From: Cordia subcordata
Lineage: Eukaryota > Streptophyta > Magnoliopsida > Boraginales > Cordiaceae
Assembly: GCA_028554755.1 (NCBI GenBank)
Contig: JAPTOF010000002.1
Location: 14,179,001 to 14,243,000 of the forward strand
Reading direction: 5' to 3'
DNA length: 64,000 bases
Shown here: positions 28,579 to 40,704 of the stretch, piece after piece
Layout of the letters: every line of letters starts with the position of its first letter
Position numbering within the stretch: the stretch's first letter is position 1
Program-made: the position numbers and the translations under genes
Notes under the pieces: generated by a model
What the model was told of the DNA's origin: nothing
What the model saw: the letters and a program-made list of their open reading frames with translations, nothing else
The model's database searches: none

Positions 28579-29542
28579 ATATTGGGTTGAATTCACAGAA
28601 GATTGGGCTAATTCTACCCAACGCAACTTATACAATCAAAGATACAATCATTTAGTCTTTTTCTCTTTTCCGTCTTATCTTTTTCTTAGATGAATAGAAT
28701 AATAAAAGCATAAAAGATTTTGTATCAGCACTTCCAACAAGAAGAAGAAGAGGAGAAGCACTCAACAACCGAAAAGAATGAAAGGTGGTGATGATTCCGC
28801 AACGGAAGCAACAGGGACGTGACACCGGTTGCGTATGCATACCACATGAAAAGTTTAGATTGCCATGGTGAGTGGTGGATGTTCTTGAAGGGCTTTCCAG
28901 ATTGATATTATTAGGAAGATTTGGGGTAACAATTTGGGGTGATTTGGTTTCGAATATCATGAAATACTTATATTGTTCTATTTGGCCAAAAGTATTTTGG
29001 TTTTTCACCAATTAAATGTTTATTACAACACAAAATTAACTTAAAAGTTTAGGACAGAGAGGGGAAAAAAAAAAAACCTTTACAAGTCTTACCCTCTCTT
29101 TATGAAAAATAAAAAGGATTTGTGGTAAATATCATATTCCTTGAATAAATTTTAGTTCTAAAAGATTGGATGAAGTTGTATGTCAGCTACTCACATTAAA
29201 ATTTTTATATCTGAATTTGCACTCTCACAAACTAACTTTAGAAGTGTGACCCCTCTTTTTATAAAATAAAAGAATTTATTAAATTACTTGTATAAAACAA
29301 AGTAAAAGGAAAATACTATATTTCTTGAACAAATTTTAATTCTAAAGATTAAATAAAGTGGTTCAGTGGTGAGTCCTTGTGGTTAAAATTTTCAAAACAT
29401 TGCGAGATTGTTAACTTTGACATAGATCTAATGTGAATTAATGTGATTATGTGTAAGATGAGTTTCTTATCTATTACAGAAGTTCAAAAAGAAAAGAAAC
29501 ACTTTAATGCACAATATACACACGCAGCCACAACAAATAGTG

Positions 29543-29802
29543 TGTTTGGAATGATCTTATTTTAAGATAATTATCTTATTAAAATTTAGAGATATCTTAT
29601 AAGATTTAAGATATCTTATCATATGTACCATGCATTCTATAGTTGAAAAAAATAAGATGGGAAGGATTGCTTATTTTTTATAAGATAAAAGTATGTTTTT
29701 GCTTTGAATTTTCATAGGATGCATGATAAGATTTCTTAAATCTTTTAAGATATACCCTCATTTCAATAGGATAAGCATCTTAAAATAAGGTTATAACAAA
29801 CA
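29543..29802. mobile_element. MITE with ~35-bp TIRs
   Basis: The left end TGTTTGGAATGATCTTATTT and the reverse complement of the right end TGTTTGTTATAACCTTATTT match, both continuing TAAGAT. 260 bp, non-coding. The flanking stretches 29407-29490 and 29830-29912 are themselves direct repeats (TTAACTTTGA...TAATGTGATT...AAGATGA), so the MITE lies between two copies of another sequence. Confidence 0.65.
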
Positions 29803-29914
29803 GAGCAAAAATGTTACGTATTCTTTGTCTTTTTAACTTTGATGTAAATCTTATGTGAGGTAATGTGATTCTATATAAGATGAATTTTTTGTCATACAAA
29901 AGATAAAAAGAATC

Positions 29915-30548
29915 CTAGATAATATACTTAGTACCCATAGACAAAGAGCGGATGCAAGGAGATTTAGAAGTTTAGTGGGCGGATTAAATTATTTGATTCA
30001 TACTCGACCATATATCGCATGTTTATTCAATATTGTGTCTAGATTCATGTAAAATCCAACAAAGTTACACTTTGGTGCAGCTAAAAGGATCTTTCATTAT
30101 GTCACTAGAATTGTTGAGTATGGGCTTTGGTACACTAAAGTTGCAAATTTCAAATTATTTGGTTTTACTAACTGTGATTGGCTAGGTTCTGTAGATGACA
30201 GAAAGAGCATCTTAGGCAACATATTCAGTCTTGGTTCAAAAGCAATTTCATGGAGTTCTGACAAGCAAGAGATAGTAGCCTCATCCTCTGTAGTAGAATA
30301 CATTACTGCAACTTCAGCTACTTGTCAAGCTACGTGGTTAAGGAGATTGCTTGTTGATTTACAACAAGAATAGAAGATGAATAGAGATTTTTGTGACAAT
30401 AATGCAGTTATTGCGATGTCAAAAAATCTAACATTTTATAGGAGAACGAAATATATCAATATTTATGATCACTTCATTCAGAACCTAATTGCAAGTGGAA
30501 TGATAACCATGAAGCATTATGAAACAAAAGAACAAGTTGTAGACATAC
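29915..30548 (+). pseudogene. Copia pol remnant, RNase H region
   Basis: Translation gives the end of Copia RT and RNase H: RFRSLVGGLNYL, THTRPYIA-like, KAISWSSDKQEIVASSSVVE, then after a stop CDNNAVIAMSKNLTF, TKYINIYDHFI and TKEQVVDI. In-frame stops (near 30051 and 30371) show it is dead. The frame is interrupted after VVDI by the LINE fragment at 30549. The upstream part of pol is missing. Confidence 0.85.
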
Positions 30549-31506
30549 TTGGAGATTGGTTTGCCGAAAAAAGGAGGAAAGGGGGATTGGATTGAAAGAT
30601 CCCTTTTCAGCTAACAAGACGGCGAATATGATTTATATTTGGCAGATAATTAGTGGCCATCAATTTGTGTGGGTGAAGTGGGTGAAAAATTATAGACTTC
30701 AGGCTCGAATTATTTGGAGGGTTAGCATTCCAAAGGATTCACCTTGTTATTGGAAGAAACTGTTGAAGATTCAAGATGAAATGAGACCATTTGTGCAGGA
30801 AATTGGGGATATATCAATCTGGATCCCTCATCCCCAAGGTCACTTCACAATACAAACAACAGTAGTATTAGAGAAGAGTTTCCTCTTGTCTCCTGGGATT
30901 GAGTTGTTTGGTTTAAGAGACATATCTCAAAGCATTCTTTTTGTACTTGGACAATGTGGCTCAGCAGAACCTATGAAGCAGTGGCTGATCGTATGGGGCT
31001 TGAATGTTGATTCGTTTTGCTATTCTTGAAAATGTAGTATTCAATCTAGAGATCATCTCCTATTTATGTGTAGCTTCACGCGCAAAATCTGGAAATTGAG
31101 TATGAGGATGACGAAGGGCCCATACTGGCTTTGGAAATGGGATGATATTTGCAAATGGCTAATCCGGAAGCATGGCATTCATAATTTCCACAGTATCACT
31201 GTAAAGTTGGTTTTTAAAGCAGTCATTTTCCACATTTGGCAAGAGTGTAATAGTAGATTATTCAAAGAAGAGGCCAAATGTGAGGAGCAAATTCTCCAAG
31301 AAATCATTTTTGATGTTAAGTATATTCTGTTAGATGTAAATTGATTAGAGATAGTAATGTGAATAGAGCTATTTATAAAGCTTTTTGTTTGGATTCTTCT
31401 CTTTTGGCATTGTTAGCAGGTTCTCCTTGTTGAAAATAGTTATCCTCTGTGATCTTTTCTAAATGTTTTTTCTTAATGATATCACTTGCTTACCGAGCAA
31501 AAAAAA
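30549..31506 (+). mobile_element. 5'-truncated LINE inserted in the Copia remnant
   Basis: The fragment begins inside the RT C-terminus (RRKGGLGLKD-type motif) and continues through a zf-RVT-type domain: WVKWVKNYRL, FVLGQCG-type, SFCYS...CSIQSRDHLLFMCSF, then KIWKLSM and FHIWQECNSRLFKEE. It ends with a run of A at 31499-31506. The bases before it (30534-30548) and after it (31505-31519) are direct copies of AAGTTGTAG(A/G)CATAC, a 15-bp target duplication with one change. Stops and a frameshift near 31027 make it inactive. Confidence 0.85.
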
Positions 31507-31592
31507 GTTGTAGGCATACCATATCACTTTCGCATGCCAAACACACCTATTTTTGATAGCAGATGGATGTATCAAATTTTGATGCAAGGGGG
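31507..31592 (+). pseudogene. 3' end of the interrupted Copia internal region, with PPT
   Basis: After the LINE the host Copia resumes and ends in GATGCAAGGGGG, a polypurine tract just before TG at 31593. Confidence 0.5.
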
Positions 31593-31804
31593 TGTTTTGA
31601 GTAGTGCTCTAAAATTCATATTTTACATTTTTCTTAATAAGTAAGTGGGTAATTAATCTTGTTTGGTCAAAGTAGATCATGGCTAGTTGCTTGTAATTAG
31701 TCAAGTTCTTCACTAGTATATCATGGTTGGTTGCTTCTAGTTAGTGGACCAAGTTCTCCACTACTTTTTTAGTTGCTTAAATTTAGCTTTGTGTGTTCCC
31801 TTGT

Positions 31805-31870
<66 letters not shown>

Positions 31871-31875
31871 ATTGT
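31593..31875 (+). repeat. truncated 3' LTR of the older Copia element
   Basis: It starts TGTTTTGAGTAGTGC right after the PPT and runs through CATGG(C/T)TAGTTGCTT repeats to a (AT)n(GT)n tract. It is cut by the next retrotransposon at 31876. The rest of this LTR may continue after 42082, but no end could be recognised. Confidence 0.45.
31809..31870. repeat. compound (AT)n(GT)n microsatellite
   Basis: About 46 bp of AT followed by 16 bp of GT, directly next to the SIRE-type insertion point. Confidence 0.95.
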
Positions 31876-33271
31876 TGTTGGCATAATATCAATTATTATA
31901 TTAATTAAATGATTTTGATGATGGAAATTATATTTGAATTACTAAAATCATCTTGTGAGCTCAAATGAATATTACAATATAGGTGCTTGGAAGATACGGA
32001 ATTTGCTAAGTCTTGAGCCTTTGTAATATTGAAGACCATTTACTAAAGATTAGAGCTCAAACATGAAGAAAAAGAAGATAAGAAGTAACAAGGTGGAGAC
32101 GAGGTGTCATAAGGGGTACTAGCAGGCGTTATAAGGGGTGCCGACACTAACACTCCTTTTGAATAGCCTTAGGTACATATAATAGCTCAAAACTTCTTAT
32201 CTTTATTGCATATTTGATTTGAAACCCTATGAGCAATGCTTTACAAAAATCAAAGCTTGATTTAATTGCATAAAGAGCATGATTTCTTCAAACATATGTG
32301 TTGGGACGTTTTCAAGCCTCATTTGATCTTTAGAGACATGTTTGAAGTTGGTTTAGTGTTGTCAAAATGGTTTGATTTTGAGTAAAATTGGTTTTTGGCT
32401 TATTTGGCTTTGTTTCTAGCCGTTTTGGAGTGGTCGGACCCCCTAGTCGGTCGACTAGCTAACCAGGGAGGTCGCCTGGCCAAGTCAAAAACTCTGGGAC
32501 TAAGTCTGACCCCTTAGCCAGTCAACCAACTAAAGTGCTCGGCCTAGTCAGTGAGCAAATAAGCAAGCTGGTCGACCAACCATACGTCTGTGGCAATAAA
32601 TGCTATAGACGTTATATATGCGTTGGCACTAACTTTTTCCCTTTTCTTCACCAAGCAAAGCTCTAACATTTCAAATCATTTTAAATACATCTTCCCAACA
32701 CTCAATAAGCAGAATCTAAGCCTGCAAACTCTTTATTATCATCTATTATTTAGAAATCCTTGAGCTATTATTGTGAAATCTTTGAGTATTCAAGAGCCAT
32801 ATTTTGCTATATCCCCTTTTGAGAAGTTTAACTATATTACACATTTATTTCTTCAAATCCTTGTTGTATGTTCACTCTTTTAGCTAGAAGATCTTGAGAG
32901 ATACATTTATTGAGTTATAAAGATTGTGAGGAAATCCGAAAGAGTGGACTCTTGAATTCTTTAAAGTTTTAGCTTCAAAGAGTTGTACATTTGGTTTGTG
33001 CTTCACAAAGCTTTGAAAAAGCATCATGATGGAGTTGGTTGACATCCTAAGGGGAGCATTTTTAGGCGGTGGACATAGGCAAGGCTGAACCACCTAAAAA
33101 TCATTTGTCTTCTTCTTCCTTATCTCTACTTTACATTACTTGCCATTGTTGATTGTTTGGTGTTTCATTAATTGCTTAAGAGAATTTGTGTGTATTATTA
33201 GATAAATTTTTATTTGTAAAAATTGTCTAATCTCTTAATTCACCTCCTTTTTTAAGATATTTGCCCTAACA
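31876..33271 (+). repeat. 5' LTR of SIRE-type element 1
   Basis: 1396 bp, from TGTTGGCATAATATC to TTTGCCCTAACA. It contains GGTCGAC/GTCGGTCGACTAG-type half-palindromes at 32430-32585. Compared with the 3' LTR, many CG-containing sites have changed to TG or CA, as expected from methylation decay. Confidence 0.92.
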
Positions 33272-33273
33272 AG

Positions 33274-33286
33274 TTGTATCGAGAGC
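33274..33286 (+). promoter_or_regulatory. primer binding site of SIRE-type element 1
   Basis: TTGTATCGAGAGC lies three bases after the LTR, one change from the TGGTATCGAGAGC PBS of the element at 18730. Confidence 0.75.
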
Positions 33287-33335
33287 TAGGGTTCAACTTA
33301 TAGTTTAACAACTAGTAGAATTATATTTAATAAAT

Positions 33336-34448
33336 ATGGATGGTATATCTATTAAGCAAGCATCCCCTTTGATGGAACTAACTATGCCTTTTGGAAAATG
33401 AGAATGAAGGTTTTCATTCAATCATATGATTATAAGGCTAGGAAGATAATTGAAAATGGACCTACTTTGCCTACTAAAATGGATCCTAAACTCGAGAGTG
33501 CATGGAACAATGAGGACATTAAATTGTTTGAGTTAAATCAAAAGACTTTACATTATTTGTTCAATGCCATGAATGCAACCGAGTTTGCTAGGGCAATGGG
33601 GTGTACTTCAGTTAAGGAACTTTGGGACCAATTAAAAGAGACCTATGAGGAGACTAGCTAAGTAAAAGAGTTTAGAATTGCTATGCTTGTACATAGATAT
33701 GAATTGTTTAAAATGCTTCCTAACAAAAGTGTTGAGCAAATGTTTTCTAGATTTGTTGAGATTACTAATAGCTTGAAGACACTTGGAGAAGATTATTCAA
33801 ATGTAGAGAAAGAAAGGAAGGTGTTAAGGAGTTTGCCATCATCATGGCAACCCAAGGAGACAGCTATCAAGGAAGCCAAATACCTCAACACATCAGAACT
33901 CAATGAGCTTATTGGGTCATTTATAACTCATAAGCTTGAGATAAAGGACCATGAAGAAGAAGATAAGAAGATGAAGAAGTCCATAGCTCGTAGCATCAAA
34001 ATACACATCAAGTGAAGATGATTATGATGAGGAGGACTCAAAGGATGAGAAGATTGCACTTCTTGCCCGAAACTTCAAAAACTTTATGAAGTTTAGAAAG
34101 ATGAAGAAATGAGCGTCTTCCAACAACAACAAGTGGAAGAGAAAAGGAAAAGAAGTGAAGGAGTTCAAGAAGCCAAAAAAAGCAAGAAGTGATGAATTAA
34201 AGTGTTTTAATTGTAACAAGCCGGGACACCTAATGGCCAATTGTCCCAAGCTTGCAAAGAAAAACAAAGGCAAAACACTTAAGGCAACTTGGGACACCTC
34301 CAAGAGCAAAGAGGACATGGAGGAGCAACATGAGGTAGCAAACTTTTGCCTTATGGCCAATGAGGATGAGGTACAATATTCTCCATCTATTTGTTACTTA
34401 TCTAGTGAGAAAGAGGAAGAGAAGTATACCTTTGAGGAGCTAAAGTAG
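33336..34448 (+). pseudogene. gag of SIRE-type element 1
   Basis: It begins at ATG 33336 (MDGISIKQ), shifts frame within 40 bp, and continues FDGTNYAFWKMRMKVFIQ and later VEQMFSRFVEITNSLKTLG and LRSLPSSWQPKETAI. Stops occur at 33659 and 34013. A CCHC zinc knuckle, CFNCNKPGHLMANC, is at 34203-34244. Confidence 0.88.
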
Positions 34449-35070
34449 ACATTCACAAAATTACATAATGATTTCTCATTGGTTTTAGCAAAAAACAAAC
34501 AAATGCATAGAAAACTAAAACTTGTTTTTGATGAAAAAGAAATTTTAGAAAAATCTCTTATTGAGAAAATTGAAACTTTGAAAAAGGAAAATGATTCATT
34601 AGCCGAAGATTTTGTGAGGTTTGAAAAGGAAATAAAGAATTTTCAAAAGAAAAATGAAGATTTGAATGGAGTTGTTAAAAATTTACAAATGGAAAAAAAT
34701 TTTTGAAAAACTCCTTGGGTCTAAAAAAATGGCTTTTGACAAGAGTGGAATTAGCTATAAGCCAACTATCAATAAAAAATATTTCAAAACTTATTTTGTC
34801 AAGGCATCAACTTTTATCTCCACTTCCTTCATCTCTCTAAAGTCAAACATCACTTGCACATCTTGTGAAAAGAGAGGGCATATATCAGCTCATTGTTATT
34901 TTAGAAAATTTCGTGATAGAGGATCACATGTCTTACATTGGTAAAGACCTAAATAGGTTGTCAAGGCCAAAAATTGATACTAACATCAAGGACCTAAGAT
35001 ATTAGGGACCTAAAATAAAGAATTGTCTTTAAATTTCATGTGTGTAAGTATGCTATGTGAGCAAAACTAG
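34449..35070 (+). pseudogene. gag-pol linker with coiled coil and a second zinc knuckle
   Basis: Lys/Glu-rich heptad-like sequence (34479-34706) suggests a coiled coil. A second CCHC motif, CTSCEKRGHISAHC, lies at 34855-34896. The minus-strand element at 46-56 kb has an equivalent second knuckle. Confidence 0.7.
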
Positions 35071-38000
35071 CAAGATGAAGTGGATCTTGGATAGTAATTT
35101 TTCCAAACACATGATGGGGAACTCATCACTTTTTTATGAATTGAAAGAACCAAAGGTGGAGATGTTACCTTTGGGGACAATAGCAAAGGAAAAATAATTG
35201 GTAAAGGTAGCATTGATAATAAGGATTCCTTTGCTATTCATAATGTCTTACGAGGGTTTTAAATTCAATTTGCTTAGCATAAGTCACTTATGTGATAAGG
35301 GTCATAAAGTAGTATTTCAATTTTCTTGTTGCATTGTACATGAGTGTGGTATTGATAATATATTATTTGTTGTTAGGAGAAATGAGAATGTGTACACCGT
35401 TGAAATTGACCAACTTGTATGTCAACATGTTAAATGCTCATCGGTTATGCATGATAATACTTGGTTGTGGCATAGAAAACTAGGACATGCTAGTATAAAT
35501 TGACTAAATGATTTGTCAAAACATGATCTTGTTAAAGATTTGCCAAAGCTCAAATTTGAAAAAGACAAAGTTTGTAATGCATGTCAACTAAGAAAACAAC
35601 ACAAAACTTCTTTCAAATCCATTAACAAGGTTTCAACTAATAGAGCATTACAATTGTTATATATTGACTTGTTTGGACCAATTGATGTGACAAGCCTAGG
35701 TGGTTCAAGATATACCTTTGTTGATGTAGATGACTACATTAGATTTACATGGGTGATGTTTCTTACACATAATATGATGTCTTCAATGAATTTGCAAGAC
35801 TGTGTAGAAAAGCGCAAAAATGAGAAAGGCTATTTTATAACTTGCAGTCGTAGTGATAATAACATGAAAAATGTGAACACTCCTTTTATGTATTTTTTGA
35901 TGGGCATGAAATTGAGCACAACTTTTCGGCCCTTCAGACTCCTTAACAAAATAAGGTAATAGAGAGGAAGAATTGTACACTACAAGAAATGACAATAGCC
36001 ATGTTAAAAGAATACAACTTGCTGACATATTTTGGAGTGAAGTTGCTAACACCGCATATTATATGCAAAATAGAGTTTTAATTAGAGCCATTTTGAACAA
36101 AACTCCATATGAGCTTTGGCATGGCAAAACCCCTAAGATTTCATACTTCAAAGTATTTGGTTATAAATGTTTTATCTTGAACACTAAAGATCATTTGAGA
36201 AATTTTGATATTAAATCGAATGAGGACATATTTTTAGGATATTCCACTAAGAGTAAAGCTTATAGAGTCTATAATAAAAGAACTCTTCTTCTAGAAGAAT
36301 CTATGCATGTTACATTTTATAAGACTAACCCATTTGAGCCAAGAAAGGAAGTCGATGATGTAGGTTATCTTTTGGAGAAAACTACACTTGAATATCAACC
36401 CCCAAAAGACAAAAAATTCCAACAAAGCAAGAAGATGCATATCAAGAAGACGAGTGTCAAACCACGGAGGATGATGGACAAAGCTAAAACCAAAGTACCA
36501 TGGAAAAGAAGGAGACTCATGAAGAATTGTCAAAGAGTTGGAAGTTCTTATGGAATCACCCTTAAGATCAAATCCTTGTTGATCCATCTCAAGGCATAAG
36601 AACTAGGCGTAACGTCTATGCTTTTTGTGAATATTATACATTCATTTCTCATATAAAACCTAAGAATGTTAAGGAGGCTTTACTTGATGAGAATTGGATA
36701 ATAGCCATGCAAGAGGAATTAAATCAATTTGCTAGAAATAAGGTTCAGAAATTAGTTGAAAGGCTTATAGCCCGCCCAATGATTGAAACTCAATGGGTAT
36801 TTAGAAACAAGCTAGATGAAGTTGGTACAGTAACTAGGAACAAGGCTACACTTGTAGCTTAAGGGTATAATCAAGAAGGAGTTATTGACTATGATAAGAC
36901 TTATGCCCCCATAGCTAGACTTGGGTTTATTTGTATGTTACTTGCATTTGCTTTCTACATGGATTTCAAACTTTATCAAATAGATGTCAAAGTGCCTTTC
37001 TAAATGGTTCTTATTGAAGCGGAGGTATATGTTGAACAGCCTCCTAGTTTTGGAGATCCATGTTTTCCAAACCATATTTTTAAACTCGAAAAAGCATTAT
37101 ATGGTTTAAAACAAGCTTTTAGAGCTTAGTATGAAAGACTTAGTGGGTTTCTTGTAGAAAATGGTTTTCAAAGAGGAAAACTTGACTCCACTTTAGTGAT
37201 TAAAAGAGAAAGAAAAGATATTTTACTTTTATAAATTTATATGAATGATATAATTTTTGGTGCCACTAATGTTGCTTTGTGTGAGAGTTTCTCCAAGTCC
37301 ATGCATAAGGAGTTCGAAATGAGGATGATGGGAGAGTTGACATTTTTTCTCGGACTCTAAATCAAGTAAACAAAGGAGGGCATCTTTATTGATCAAGCCA
37401 AGTACACAAAAGAAATCATCAAGAAGTTTGGGTTTGAGGATGCCAAGGAGATTGAAACCCTAATGAATCCCTCAATAAGGCTAGACAAGGACAAAATGGG
37501 TAAATCGGTAGATGAGAAAAAATATAGAGATATGATTAGTAGCTTACTCTACTTGACGGCCTTGAGGCCAGATATTATATTTATTGTGTGTTTATGTGTT
37601 AGATTTCAATCTAATCCTAGGAAAACACACCTAGTTGCTATAAAAAAAATCATTACATATCTTAAAGGAATTAGTAATTTAGGCCTTTGGTATGCAAAAG
37701 GAACTTCATTTGACTTATGTGGCTTTTTTTATGTCAATTATGCCAGTTGTAAGATGGAACGTAAGAGCACTAGTGGAACTTGTTAATTTTGAAGGCATTC
37801 TTTAGTGTCTTGGTCTTGTAGGAAGTAAAATAGTATTGCAATTTCTAGCACCGAAGCTGAATTCATTACTGCTGGTAGTTGTGTAGCTCAAATATTGTAG
37901 ATGAAGCAAAATTTACTTGATTATGGTTTGCATTATGAACATGTTCCTATTTATTATGATAATACTAGTGCCATCAATCTTACTAAGAATCCCATTCAAC

Positions 38001-38140
38001 ATTCGAGAACTAAGCATATTGAGATTAGACACCATTTTATTAGAGATCATGTGTAGAAAGATGATATTGTGCTTGAATTTATTGACACATTACATCAAGT
38101 TACAGATATTTTTACTAAACCTTTCCACGAAGACTAATTT
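35071..38140 (+). pseudogene. pol of SIRE-type element 1 (protease to RNase H)
   Basis: Order: protease WILDSNFSKHMMG (active-site DSG reads DSN); pre-integrase HHCC (WHRKLGHAS...CNACQLRKQ); integrase (IDLFGPIDVTSLGG, VDVDDY; the end is degraded); RT from about 36690 ([36 protein letters not shown], then YMNDIIFGA in place of YVDD); RNase H with SLVSWS, STEAEFI, YYDNTSAINL, KHIEIRHHFI and TDIFTKPF. At least a dozen in-frame stops are present, so it is non-functional. Confidence 0.9.
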
Positions 38141-38467
38141 TGTAAGATTAAAAGAGAGATTGGAATGATATATTGTGGTTAAAATGTGTTTATGTGTGTG
38201 GTTATGGCTTGAATATGTTGAAAACTGCATTTTTGCATATTTTGACGTAGCTGGTCGACCGACTAAAGCTAGAGGGCATTCAGCTACCAGGGCAATTTTT
38301 CTGAGGATTTTGACCTGGTCGGTCGACCCAGTCGGTCTACCGACTTGTCGCGGTGAAAGATTAAAAGTGGGGTTTTAGCCTTAGATTTTCGTCATTCTCT
38401 TAAAATATTTCACCAGAATCCTAACCTTCTTCAATACCCACTTTAGATTCATCAACTTTTAACCAAA

Positions 38468-39860
38468 ATGGCTCAAATTTTCTTGAGTAATCTCGAAACC
38501 CACCTCACAAAACTAGTTTCTACCAATTTACTTTTCAAAAAACAACTCAAAAATATGGTAAACCCAAGGGGTAGAGGCAATGAACATGGGAGGAGCAAAA
38601 GGGCAAGAAATCAATCTCCATCTTTATCTGCTTCAAATATTCAAGAGAAACAATCCATGTTGTTCGAAAAATTCCTCATCGACTCAGATTTCACAGGTAC
38701 GAATGTTCTTGAATTGTTTGATGGCCAAGATTGGTATATTTTCTTGCGTTTAAATTGTGATGTTAAACCCAATATGGTTAGAGAATTTTATAAGAACCTT
38801 GAAATTCATATTAGGAGCCCTAAGCTTGAATTGAAATCCACTATGTACAATAAGAGTTTTTGTGTTAATGGAGGATAAATTAAAAGAAATATTTGGTATG
38901 CCTGTGGATGGTAAAGGTCATTATAATAGCCAAGGTTGGCCTAAAGGGATAAAGAAATTGATATACCTAAAGCAGTAATTGAATTCATGTAGAGAGATGT
39001 TGGTCCTAAATCCCTTGGCTTGCTTCTCCCTTTTATTGAAGGATGTTGATGCGAATAAGAGAATAACTTTAAAGGTCATAAGTGAGGTATTGCTTCCTAG
39101 GAATATCGATGATGGAAAAATCCCCTTAATGGATGCATATCTTCTCTATAGGCTTACTTACAAGGTGAAAATTGCATTATCATTCTTGATATTGCAACAT
39201 ATCCTACATATTAGTGGAAAACAAGGTGGTAAAACTACAACCCCGGGATATGGCATGGCTCTTATGTACATCTTTGACCACTTTAAGATAAAGTCCAAAG
39301 AAATGGCTAAGACATTTGCTTGGAATTTTAACATGCACTATATGAACTTCATAGTCATTTATTAGTATAATGAGGAGCCGGTAAATTAGGCTACCTACTC
39401 TAGCTTGCCCAATGATGTCAAAGAAGCAATCAAGCAAAAGTCAAGAGATAGAGCCACCATTACTAAACCAATGTTTGGATCGAAAGGTCATCATGTAGAT
39501 GAAGTCCAAGATGTTTTGGATGAAGCTAAGAGAGAAAAGCAAACGAGCCAAGGTGGGGTTGAGATACAAGAGCCACGTATGATCTCTATAGATGTAAGCT
39601 CAGAGGAAGAGTTGGGACCCGAAGAAGCTGAATTTAGGGAAGTGGTGCAAGCCTCGCGTGCACAAGCTTGGGTGGAAGAACAGAGGCGTGCTGAGATGAG
39701 AAGGGTTGCAAGATCTAGTTCCATTGCCCAACAAGAGGATTCTTCCATCATGGCCCAGATTCTCACCCAAAATGCAAGCATTGAATCTGGGTATGACACA
39801 AATAAGTTCTACTTGGGATGCTCATCGGAAAAACATCTCAACCTAGAGAAATCATATTGA
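38468..39860 (+). pseudogene. extra ORF downstream of pol (SIRE 'env-like' position)
   Basis: Three open segments (38468-38878, 38979-39365, 39405-39860) make one degraded ORF after RNase H and before the 3' LTR. The first begins with MAQIFLSNLETHLTKL, then a basic Arg/Gly/Lys stretch and VREFYKNLEIHI, which resembles the 'putative plant transposon protein' domain. The last is acidic and Glu-rich, possibly coiled coil. A counterpart with VREFYENLDW is in the minus-strand element. In SIRE-type elements this ORF has been called env-like; I see no clear transmembrane segment, so that function is not supported here. Confidence 0.7.
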
Positions 39861-40690
39861 TTCTGAAATGAAGGGCATGTGCTTTGACATGAAGGAATAT
39901 TTAAGGATCCACGTGACCACACTCCTTGACTTCACCATAACACTTTCTCAAAAACATCATGCACTTTGACATTGTCTCAAACCATTTACTTTTGCTAATT
40001 CAGTACATTTGATGGTTTTATTAGTTTTATTAGTTTTATATGCTTATTGCTAGTTTAGCTTGGTACTTTTAATGCTAGCTTTTTAGCTTGGATGCATTTG
40101 TTATTTTGGTTATTATGCTAGTGTAACTAGCAGCACTCTTGATTTGCTATTACTCATCATGCTTTTGGATATTATTTCTCTTTTCTCTTTATGCCTTGCT
40201 TGATTTTGATGATGCCAAAAAAGGAGAAGAATTTTGTGAATTAGGCTGGTTATGATAATGAGTATTGTGTTGTGATTGAAGTTATAATGATTGGTATAAT
40301 ATAATGGATGGATGTTGGTTAGGGTTTGTTTGGATTGGCTTTTTTTAAGGAAAAAATATTTTTTTTCCTAAAAAAGTTATATTACTTTTGGAAAAACTAC
40401 TTAATTTGGTTTTCAAAAAAATTGAAATTCTGAAAAAAGCTCAAATAAAGCTTTTTTTAGAAGCTAGAATTTTTAGCTTATAAAAAAAACTATTTTCAAA
40501 AGTTGTTAAAAAAGTGCTTTTAATCTATGCCTATATGTGCTTATGCTTTCAACGAATGACTTATATGCATGGATTGAAGTTGAAAGGCAGAGTAATCCCT
40601 ACAATTTGATTTGGTAACTCATATGTGCTTATGTTGAGGGGGAGTCAAAATTTTTGGACTCCAAACTTTTAGAAATAATTTGTCATCATT
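39861..40690. other. 3' untranslated internal region of element 1, with a MITE-like insert
   Basis: Non-coding. 40322-40535 opens GGGTTTGTTTGGATTG and has A/T-run arms like the MITEs at 15056 and 23230; its right end is unclear. Confidence 0.4.
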
Positions 40691-40704
40691 AAAAAAGGGG
40701 AAAT
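40691..40704 (+). promoter_or_regulatory. polypurine tract of SIRE-type element 1
   Basis: AAAAAAGGGGAAAT lies immediately before the 3' LTR. Confidence 0.75.

Larger units (their letters stand above)
26640..29542. other. intergenic DNA downstream of the AGP gene
   Basis: No gene is supported. The AGP 3' UTR must lie in the first few hundred T-rich bases. A G-rich patch at 27300-27365 and the frame at 27274-27477 have no recognisable product. The minus-strand frame at 28652-29011 is unidentified and lacks domain features. Repeats in this interval are listed separately. Confidence 0.5.

Noticed and set aside
28652..29011. 119-codon minus-strand ORF
   Set aside because: No signal peptide, domain or splice context; composition like the surrounding non-coding DNA.
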